Below, one piece after another: positions 55,423 through 64,000 of a DNA stretch of 64,000 bases. Position 1 is the stretch's first letter; each line of letters starts with the position of its first letter. The stretch is taken from positions 18,928,487-18,992,486 of the forward strand of contig NC_071632.1 of the NCBI RefSeq assembly GCF_014839835.1, written 5' to 3'. Origin of the DNA: Dryobates pubescens. Taxonomy: Eukaryota; Chordata; Aves; Piciformes; Picidae. A program made the translations under genes and the position numbers. The notes beneath the pieces are model-generated. The model searched no databases and was not told the DNA's origin. It saw nothing but the letters and a program-made list of their open reading frames with translations.

Positions 55423-55700
55423 CAGAATAGAATAGAATAGAACAGAATAGACCAGGTTGGAAAATAACTTCGAGATGACTGAGTCCAACCTATCACCCAA
55501 CACCATCTAATCAACTAAAGCATGGCACCAAGCACTCCATCCAGGCTCTTCCTAAACACCTCCAGTGATGGTGACTCCATCAACTCCCTGGGCAGCACAT
55601 CCCAATGGCCAATCTCTCTTTCTGCGAAGAACTTCTTCCTAACATCCAGCCTGGCACAGCTTGAGGCTGTGTCCTCTTGTCCTGGTGCTGGGTGACTGGG
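55423..55700 (-). mobile_element. CR1 LINE 3' fragment
   Basis: Minus-strand copy with an AGAATAGAATAGAATAG tail, AACAGAATAGACCAGGTTGG and the core to TGTCCTGGTGCTGGGTG. Confidence 0.9.
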
Positions 55701-57189
55701 AGAAGAACACATTTCTTTCCACCATCACTCTCTCTCTTAGAAGATGAGGTGAAATCCAGGACTAGATCAACTACAGTGAGATTTCTTTTTCCCCAGAGCA
55801 CTAGCTTATGTCCATATGACCTGGACACCATCCCATGTTGGGCTTGTCTGCTCTCTGACCACTTCCAGCTAAGGACCACTCTAATAAGTTAATGACTTCA
55901 TCCTCTAGCAAAAGGAAGGGAATGTCTCTTCTCCTGAGATCCCACTCACAGATGTGCCAACCTCCTTAGGGGCTGCCACCCTTACCTTAGGAATCATTTC
56001 TTGAGCTGCCCAAAGAATTAGCCTATGGGATTCACACATCAGAAATCCAGAACTATTTAGTATCTGTTCATTATTCTTTAATCAACTGCTATTAATGACA
56101 CTGCTTGTGGTTTGAAATCATGAAAGGAAAAGGAGGACCCTTGTCTGGCTGTGGAGAGATGAAAATTAACAGCATCTCTCCAGGTGACTTACAGGCACAG
56201 ATGTGGAGGTAGATGAGATTTTCTAAGCCTTAGATAGGGTCTGCCTCTATGTGACTCCTTCTGGTGTTTCTGAACATGACACAACAAAGTATTTCTCCAT
56301 TTAGCTACCCTACTGGTGCCTGACTCCTGGTCCTTGAGATGGTGCAGGAAGAATTGTCTTTACAGGGAAAAAAAGTCTAATGTCTAAGGCCAAGTCTAGA
56401 GGTGTTAACTGAACTGATGTGCAAGAGAGAAGGGCAAAGGCAAAGAAGGGGGACAGGTCTAAATGTGCTAAGTGCATGGATCATAACAAATGATCATCAT
56501 AGGAAACAGTAACAGAGAAAAAGTAAGCAACTCCTAACTATATCTTAGTTGTTATCTCCCACATTCTCCTCACCACCCAGCAAAAGGAGCATCATATCCA
56601 AGTCAAGGACTGATTTTTAGCAACATTACAGCTCTTGAGGGAATGCACTGTCCCCAAATATCCATTCTGTAGTCACCTACTACCAACAGGACATGATTTG
56701 AATAGTGTGGAGGTGCTCTGAAGGCCTACCACAGAAGGACAGTGTCCCCCTTCTAGCACACAAAACAACTTTAGTAGGTATTCCTAATAAACCCAAGAAG
56801 ATACCTTAGGGATTGTAATGGCTGCTGAGCTTCTGGTCTGCAGCTGAGTGAGAAACTACAGCTTTTTGCTGCCATTAATATCTTATGGGCACCAACATAA
56901 ACCAGGCTCCAAGTATCCCCAAAGCCCAAGCCACTATGAGGACAAAATACCATATCAAACACGTGGAGACAGAAGGGGAGGCAAATGTGCATCTTCCTTC
57001 CTTCTGTTTGATCATTAAAGGCCTTCCTGAAGAATTTAGGGTAGGAAACCAGGAGAAGTCACTGTGAGCTGTGGGATGCTTGGTAATTTGGTACATTTTT
57101 TTTAGGTAGCCCATTCTCAAAGCTGATTTCTTTCCAACCTTGAGAGTCAGACTTTGCCTTCTTGAACTTTTGTGCAACTCCAGCAGTAT
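55701..57189. other. OBSCN intron, unique part
   Basis: No repeat or exon recognised. A minus-strand open frame at 56875-57207 ends in a hydrophobic stretch but has no recognisable homology. Confidence 0.4.
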
Positions 57190-57225
57190 ATCCAAGGTCT
57201 TTTCCAACCTGGTTAATTCTATTCT
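57190..57225 (+). mobile_element. CR1 LINE tail end
   Basis: CCAAGGTCTTTTCCAACCTG plus GGTTAATTCTATTCT, the last ~36 bp of a plus-strand CR1 that leads into a long satellite. Confidence 0.82.
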
Positions 57226-57538
57226 ACTCCATTCTCTTCTATTCTACTCCATTCTCTTCTATTCTACTCCATTCTCTTCTATTTTCTACTCCATTCTCTT
57301 CTATTTTCTACTCCATTCTCTTCTATTTTCTACTCCATTCTCTTCTATTTTCTACTCCATTCTCTTCTATTTTCTACTCTACTCCATTCTATTCTCTTCT
57401 ACTCCACTCCATTCTACTCCATTCCATTCCACTCCACTCTATTCCATTCCACTCCATTCCATTGTATTCCATCCCATCCCATTCCATTCCACTCCATCCC
57501 ACTCCATTCTACTCTATTCCCTTCCATTCCATTCAGTG
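57218..57538 (+). repeat. Compound TTCTA-type satellite, about 320 bp
   Basis: It starts as repeats of TCTACTCCATTCTCTTCTAT (about 17-22 bp units), then shifts into ATTCC/ACTCC pentamers. It follows a CR1 3' end directly. Two plus-strand frames stay open through it because the units contain no stop, and this gives spurious Ser/Phe/Leu-rich proteins. Confidence 0.93.
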
Positions 57539-57824
57539 ACATTTTCCCCACATGGAATAGCATAAAACAATCTGCCCCAGGCTGTGTCTAACCTCAGTGC
57601 TGCTATTTTATATCTATTTTTTGAACTATCTAGCAAGATATTTTCTTTTTCAGGTGGTCACTTTGCACAGAGTACCATGAGATGTGGTGGGATGGGGATG
57701 AACACACTTGCATGGCCAATAAAGACAAGCTTGTTATTGGATCATGCATAGGCAGCAAGGCAAGACACAAATGTTACCAACAATAAAAACCCCAACAAAA
57801 CAAACAGTAATAATCAGCACTTAC

Positions 57825-57867
57825 ATGATGATGGTTTTCTTGGGCACTTTAGTCTCTTGTTCAGTGA
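57825..57867 (-). CDS. OBSCN: Candidate OBSCN 43-nt exon
   Basis: A TTTCTTTGTAG acceptor and a perfect GTAAGT donor enclose 43 nt that can read TEQETKVPKKTII. The splice sites are strong and the reading is protein-like, with a Lys/Pro-rich, titin-like character. In this frame it ends in phase 2, which does not join the terminal exon at 54582; the other open frame does. So either a small exon is missing between them or the frame differs. Confidence 0.5.
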
Positions 57868-58912
57868 CTACAAAGAAAACAGTATGAACAGCATGGGGTT
57901 AAAGAAAGGCAAAAGCTGAAATGATTAAATTAACTTTGCTCAGTTAATCAGAATAAACTGGAGTGAAACAGACATAAAGGAAGAGATATACAACTGCACC
58001 ATCCCATCCATGCTTTCTGTGGTTGTTTCCAGCATCATCTTTAGTGTTGCTGACCAGGAATGAGAATTCAGAGGGCTCCCTGAACGGTGCCTGATTTAGC
58101 TCTGAGGTAAAGTATTGTGTGGAGAGCAAAAGGGGTTTATTCTGCCACGTGTGGCAGGTCAAAGCTAGCTCCTATGAAAAGGTAGTGGTGGTATGAGAGA
58201 CCCTGAGACCTGGAACATGCTGGGGAGCTGAAATTCTTTGCACTCTGGTTTCACTTACTACAAAAACAAAACCAGTTTCCCCAAAGACTGAATGCTTTCC
58301 AAGCTTTTGTGGACTAGATGCAAAATTCCACTTGATAACAATGAAAACTAAACTCATCATCACCACTCTATGTGTGTGTATATATATTAACTGGCTCAAA
58401 AATCCTCCCCAGGGAACCCAGGAGGTTGCTGTGATATGCCTGTTCCTACTCCACCTCCTTTTCTGCTGCAATCTGCAGTTTTCCCTGACCTTTGTCCCAG
58501 GGCAAACTTGATGCATATCAAGATCCAAAGAAGTGATTTTGCAAGTACTCCTTAAAATTGAGATCTTTTTCTTTTTATAATAAGAAAGATGCCATCTGAA
58601 GAGCTAATTGAGATTTTAGGCAGGTTCCCCATGCTATCTGCCAGGAGAAAATGAAGACAGTCTTTGAACCAGACTGTTTTGATCACACCCTGAACTGCTG
58701 AGCCTGTTTGAGGTCTAGAAGAAACAAGCAAGTCTCACTTTTCTGTACTAAAAAAAGGAAGAAACCAACTAGCAAAGTTTCTACAATCCCCTTAATTTAG
58801 CCTCAAAGTCATTTGTCCAGCAATTGGTTTGCAATCTTCCAGACAGCCTATAATAAACTCTGCTTAATTTCTGGTTGTTACAATTAAAAGTGAACTGCAG
58901 CTTAAAAAAAAT

Positions 58913-59235
58913 CACAGAATCAGAAAATGGTTTGGGTTGGAAGGGACCTTAAAGATCTTCTGGTTCCAACCTCCTTTCCACTAGACCAGGCTGCTCAAGG
59001 CCCTGTCCAAGCTGAGACTTCCAGGGACAGGGCATCCACAGGGCAACCTGAGGGCTCCCTGGGCAACCCGTTCCAGTGTCTCACCACCCTCACTGTAAAG
59101 AATCTTCTAATATCCAGTCTCAGCCTACCCTCTTCCAGTTTGAATCAGTTCCCTCTCATCCTCTTACAACATGCTGTTGTAAAAACTCCCTCCTCAGCTT
59201 TCTTGGAGCCCTCTTCAGGTACTGGAAGGTCTATA
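58913..59235 (-). mobile_element. CR1 LINE fragment
   Basis: Minus-strand copy, CACAGAATCAGAAAATGG to CTCTTCAGGTACTGGAAGG; an older subfamily. Confidence 0.82.
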
Positions 59236-59679
59236 AAACCTAAAATCCCAAACAATTCTCACCCAGGGAATCTGTAGTTTCTGTCTCATTTGTTAAAGAG
59301 CTGAGGATTAGTGCTGAGAGTGTCCCAAAACTGCACTGCCTGCAAAATCAAAGGCACTTTTACAATCTTAGATGGAATACTCTGACTGAATTTCCCTTCC
59401 CCTTAACTTCCAAGGTTTTTACTCTGCCTCTAGGTAAGAGATGAAATCCCTTCCTAATGAAAAAGAGTTTTGTGTTAATGTGGATGTTAATGATCACCTG
59501 GACCTCTGTCTCTCCTTTGCAGAGCCTTGCCTCGTGGATGCATGTCCAAATGGGGGACCATTTCCAACAGAGTCAAAGGAACTACTGCAGAATTTGGTGG
59601 GTTTAAAGAAAAATCTGCTTGGAAATTAGGGTTTGTAGTGCATGGGGTAAGGAAATGGCAAAATGCTTTTCAACTCTTT

Positions 59680-59790
59680 CTCTAGGTTGGACTGGATGAT
59701 CTCAGAGGTCTTTTCCAACCTGGTTAATTCTATTCTATTCTATTCCATTCTATTCTATTCCATTCTATTCTATTCCATTCTGTTCTATTC
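59680..59790 (+). mobile_element. CR1 LINE tail with (ATTCT/ATTCC)n expansion
   Basis: GGTTGGACTGGATGATCTCA, CTTTTCCAACCTGGTTAATT, then about 60 bp of ATTCTATTCC repeats from 59727. Confidence 0.9.
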
Positions 59791-60149
59791 TCTGAACAGA
59801 ACTGCAACATAACCTTTTGCCTGTCCCTCGTTAAATCTCTTTAAAACCTTTTTAAAATGGTGGAATGATAATTATGCAGCGGTGGAAGATGAACTGAGTG
59901 CTGGAACACTGCACCCAGGGTGGATATTCTCCCTGAATTTTAAAGCCCTTAACTCAAAATGAGGAAATGTCCACCTAACTCTCAGAAAAACCTCATCAAA
60001 TGCTGTCAGGAGATTCATCCATGAGCACCAAGAGCATCAGCTGTGGAGTAGATGGGAATTCATTCCCTGATACACCTCGATGGAGGTGGGTTATATAGTT
60101 GTGCTAACAGCTGTGCTTAGATGCTAATTTCATGATGCACCTAGTGTCA

Positions 60150-60420
60150 TAGAACCAGTCAGGGTTGGAAGGGACCACAAGGATCATCTAGTTCCAACCC
60201 CCCTGCCATGGGCAGGGACACCTCACACTAGATCAGGCTGGCCAGAGCCTCATCCAGCCTGGGCTTAAACACCTCCAGGGATGGGGCCTCAACCACCTCC
60301 CTGGACAACCCATTCCAGGGCTTCACCACTCTCATGGTGAAGAACTTCCTCCTCACCTCCAGCCTGAATGTCCCCACCTCCAGCTTCATTCCATTCCCCC
60401 TAGCCCTATCACTGCCTAAA
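60150..60420 (-). mobile_element. CR1 LINE fragment
   Basis: Minus-strand copy, TAGAACCAGTCAGGGTTGG to CCCCCTAGCCCTATCACTG, with a TTAAACACCTCCAGGGATGG core. Confidence 0.85.
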
Positions 60421-63383
60421 CAAAGGTGGTTTATAGAGCTGGCAGCTGTACTGGGGTGATAATTAAATCTGGATTTAGTGAAAGCTCCCAGTGTCCCTGG
60501 GAGGAAGGCTCTTCATTGTTCACCCTGTGAATGCCTGTCCTTGCAGTTCTCCCAGACATCCATGGCAGCAGATGTCAAAGGGATTCAGTATCCCAAACTT
60601 TGGCAGGCCTGAGATGAGAAAGCCATAAATGACATCGAGTACAGGGGGCCTGGCTGACTTCTTTTAGTGCATGACAGCTCAGTTTTATGTGTGCTAGCCA
60701 AGGTGTGAGGGAGGATTTGAGCAATCCTATATGAAGGATAGAACCACATGAAAGTAGGATGAGAGAATTTGGTTGTTTTTCCTCGGTTTTTGGAGGGTTT
60801 TTGGTTGCTTTTTTTTCCTTTCCTCTTATTTTGTTTTGTTGTTTTGTTTTTTTTTCACTGAGAGGAAAATATTCTGCATCCATTTTAGCAGCAGATTTAT
60901 CATTTCAACTTGTTCAACAGCATTTTAGGAAAAAGAAAACAGCTTTGCCAAGCAGGAGCCCCTGATAAGCAGGTTAAAAGCTGTAAGCATTAGGATCAGC
61001 CAGGGCTTCACTAGGACTAGACTCCCCTTTGGTTAATACATGAAGTCATTGACTTACAAGTGATGAAACATTTAGGACAACTCAGCTCTCCTTGCTCTGA
61101 ATGGCTGAGAGGTGGTTTATAGCCTTTCTCACGAGCTTTAAGTCTGTTTTCTCCACACACAGAAGCACAAACTCTATTTCTCCCGTGCCTGGCACAAAGC
61201 ACAGGAGCACTGCTCAGCTTCCACCTCTCTCCTGCTCTGCCTCAGACATTAGCCCTCACCAGGGGATGCACAAATCTGGCATGAACTGCTAAAGCTCAAC
61301 TGAAAATGAGCACTTCATGCACATGACACTGAATGTTGTGAACGAAATGGGAGTGTTTTGCAAGGCTCCACTCCTGTGGTGGTGGAAGTGGTTGTAAGGG
61401 CAGGCTGTGGCCCTCTTGAGTTTGCACTGACAACCACGTGGCCAGCCCCAAAATGAGACTAACCAAGCATGATAACAGAATCAAACTAACAAGGTAAATA
61501 TCCTACTCATCACCCTAATCAGGAAACTAACAGAGGACAAAACTCCTATGCCGTATTTCTTCACTAAAAGGGTAGCACTAAGAGCTCCAATGTTGTACAG
61601 CAAGCTCCAATCTCAGAGCCTTTTGGCCTTTCCCTGTAAGCAGGGTATTACCAGAGGCAACTAAACTTGCCCAAAGCTCTGCATGAGACCTAAGGCAAGA
61701 CTACAAAGAGATTCCTGTTGCCTGGCTGTGACTATTCTGGGTATTTTTCTTTCTGGCTTTGTTTACCTCCACTTGTGCAGCTGATTTCCTCCTTTTACAA
61801 TCAACTACTTCATACCTCCTGGACCTGCCCATCCATGGGGAAATGCAACACCTTTCAAAACCACTGGGCTTTGCTTTTCCTTAAAAATCTAGAAGTTAGT
61901 GAGCCTGGGATGAATGAATTGCAACGGGAAGATGTTAAACAGGGATGCCAGAGCACATCAGCCCAGATCTGCCCTGTGTAGGTTAAGCAGCAAGGTGCAA
62001 AGCAGACAGTCAATTTGAAGTCAAAGAGAAGAATCTTCTTCTGGTTGCAGTGGTTTGGGTTGGGCTTTCTTTGGAGGTCTAAAATTCTTCCAATATCCAC
62101 AGGGGGGAAAAAAACCCCAAACCCACATTGATTTTAAAAGCAACTCTCTATTGACTTCAGTGCAGCAGCCAGGGGTGGCTGAAGGCAGATCTCAGCATTT
62201 CAGGCTTGCAGCCCAAGCTGTGGGTGCTCACAAAGGGGACCTGTTAAGTCCAGTGGTTACTGTCCTTTTTGGATTTGGCCTTCCAATAGATCAGTACATT
62301 CCCATAGTGTGACTTTAAGCCTTATGACAAGATGTTTTGAGACCCATGGTGTTTGTTGGGCTGTGGACCATCACTAATTGCAGGTCAGGGCTCACAAAAC
62401 CACTGGACTAATGGTATCCCAAATTGTGACAGTAGGTTTGATTCAGTATAATAAACAGTACAGACAGGCAGGAGGACAAAAAACCCGAATACAGTGGCAA
62501 CTAAAGCCCCTTGGGTGCCTCAGGAGACTCTGACAATGGTCATTTAACAGAACCAACGATAAATCAGGCAAAACTTAGTCCCACTGTGCAGGTGAGCTAG
62601 GAAACAGACACAGTCATCTATTTTCTGTTGTAATAGTACCACACAGCAGTAATGTTGTCCTCTTGGTGAAGTTACAAATAATCCCCTTTTCACAAATGGA
62701 AAGGATTGTAAGGATGGAAAGAGAAATCCTTCATGAGATCCATCTGTCCTCCAGTTCCTTGCCAGATGAACCTGATTTTTCCACTGGTGGATCAAAGGTG
62801 GTTATTGATTCCCAGGAAATCAACGAATTCCCTCCTCGGTCAAGGTCATTCTGCCCAATGCATCCCTGGTGAGATTCTGCTCAGAACAATCCTCTTGCTC
62901 CATGGGTGAGCCTGCTCTGTCTGTGCTCCATTGGCCTGAAGCAGCTCTCCCTCTGCTCCTCCTCAGGGATCTAGTCCCTTCCCTATTACCAAGTTCAAGC
63001 AATTGCACATCATGGACCAAAAACTATTTCGTAACATTTCTGAAGCTTCCAGGCAAACTCCAATCATATTTCTTCAACCAAGCTCATGAGACTTTTCATT
63101 TATGACTGAGAGAATAACAGCACATAAGGAATTTGGGGCTGAGCACACACATTTGCAACCCCAAGAGCTGAGCAGTGCTCCTAATGCTGTTGGACAACTC
63201 TTGTGTGTTCTTACAACACCTTCTGCCTCGGTCCAAGGGAACTTCATCAAGACTTCTCTCCACCCTAGCAGAGATTTGTTTGTGTTCCTCTACATCCTTC
63301 ATGCAACCTATTTTTCTGTCTTCAGGGCACAGCAAGGACAAAGTATTCAAACACTTCAAGGTTTATTCTGCTGAAACACTTGT

Positions 63384-63690
63384 GGAATCAAAGAATTGTA
63401 GAATGGTTTGAGTTACAAAGGACCTTTGAAGGTCACCCAGCCCAATCCCCCTGCGGTCATCAGGGACACCTGCAGGTTGCTCAGAGCCCCAAACAACCTG
63501 ACCTGGAATAGTTCCAGGGATGGGGCTTCTACCACCTCTCTGGGCAGCCTAGGCCAGTGTTTCACCACCCTCAGCATAAAAAATGGCTTCCTTCTCTCTA
63601 GTCTTTTAGTGTAAAACCTTCACCCTCTGTCCTGTCATAACAGGCCCTGCTGAAGTCTGTCCCCAGCTATCTGATTGGCCTGGTACTGAA
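63384..63690 (-). mobile_element. CR1 LINE fragment, older subfamily
   Basis: Minus-strand copy, TGGAATCAAAGAATTGTAG to GTCCCCAGCTATCTGATTG, with a GTTGCTCAGAGCCCCAAACA core. Confidence 0.83.
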
Positions 63691-64000
63691 GGGACCTAGG
63701 CAGTTCCTGTTGCTGTATTGTGTCCTGAACCACTGCTGGGAACTGTTTGAGAGAGGGAGCACTGCCTGGCCCATGCTCAGCCAGCCAAAGGCACTACTGA
63801 GATGCACAAAGAACCAGTTCCCTATGCCAGGAAATGTTCCTCATGGTGATGCTGCCACTGATCTAAACTGAGTTGTGATGGGTTTACAAGAAGCATGTCT
63901 AACACACTACCTGTGGAAATCCCTTTGGGATGAAGGTAACTAAGCAGTGGCATCCTCAAGATATTAAGGAAAAGATGTGTTGCTGAATAGGTGCAAAACT

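Larger units (their letters stand above)
54583..57824. other. OBSCN intron
   Basis: Intron between the 43-nt candidate exon and the terminal exon. It holds a CCTAT microsatellite, a CR1 and the large TTCTA-type satellite. At least one small exon may be missing here, since the phases of the flanking exons do not join. Confidence 0.5.
57868..64000. other. OBSCN upstream intron or flank
   Basis: No exon recognised in the last 6.1 kb. It contains CR1 copies (listed) and A/T-rich unique sequence. The DH, PH and further Ig exons of obscurin are expected further upstream, beyond the right edge. Confidence 0.4.

Noticed and set aside
54957-55514. 185-codon minus-strand open frame ending FGEAKEAQDEVELLKCL
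   Set aside because: Considered as a missing obscurin exon. A possible acceptor exists, but no clear in-phase donor, and part of the frame is CR1 and microsatellite.
56875-57207. Minus-strand frame with a hydrophobic C-terminal stretch
   Set aside because: No splice context or homology; the hydrophobic run is probably chance.
57140-57565. Ser/Phe/Leu-rich open frames of 125 and 141 codons
   Set aside because: Products of the TTCTA-type satellite, with no stop codons in its unit.
62820-63020. Minus-strand 66-codon frame considered as an upstream obscurin exon
   Set aside because: The sequence resembles no obscurin domain and the borders lack a convincing acceptor-donor pair.

Overview
The window looks like bird nuclear DNA. 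About 42 recognisable pieces of CR1 LINE, the main avian retroposon, are scattered through it. By my own count by eye they cover roughly 11 kb, or about 18%. The genes have vertebrate exon-intron structure. A CR1 share this high is above what is usual for most birds and would fit a CR1-rich lineage such as Piciformes or Bucerotiformes; that placement is inference only.

Left part (1-14.9 kb): HIGD1A lies on the minus strand with its coding exons at 359-3384. It is probably driven from a CpG island near 5.0-5.5 kb that carries three CCAAT/ATTGG boxes and a perfect CRE. The atypical chemokine receptor gene ACKR2 follows on the plus strand (8581-9654), and the intronless cytochrome P450 gene CYP8B1 (13240-14772) comes next. 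The order HIGD1A-ACKR2-CYP8B1 is the same as at human 3p22.1.

Right part (19.1-64 kb): the minus strand carries the 3' half of obscurin (OBSCN), a giant sarcomere protein. I could chain 27 exons from 48076 down to 19105 with every splice phase agreeing, giving 2,280 continuous residues: Ig domain, kinase SK2, a linker of about 1,160 residues (1,121 of them in one 3.36-kb exon), Ig, FN3 and kinase SK1, ending at the authentic obscurin C-terminus. Upstream, at 53009-54582, is a separate terminal exon with its own stop and a 3' UTR of about 3 kb. It looks like the kinase-free obscurin-A ending, with an SR-like motif and a candidate ankyrin-binding stretch. A 43-nt candidate exon lies at 57825-57867. 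From there to the right edge I see only intron, CR1 and simple repeats.

The genes are not one pathway. HIGD1A is mitochondrial, ACKR2 scavenges chemokines, CYP8B1 makes cholic-acid precursors and OBSCN organises muscle. The main points of interest are: CR1 copies that end a few bases from obscurin splice sites, in one case supplying a pyrimidine tract; CR1 copies tightly bracketing the ACKR2 coding exon; the tail-to-tail CYP8B1-OBSCN junction, which joins genes on different human chromosomes; the apparent DFG motif in SK1; a 27-nt in-frame kinase microexon; and microsatellites that seem to have grown out of CR1 tails. I found no clearly new biological system.
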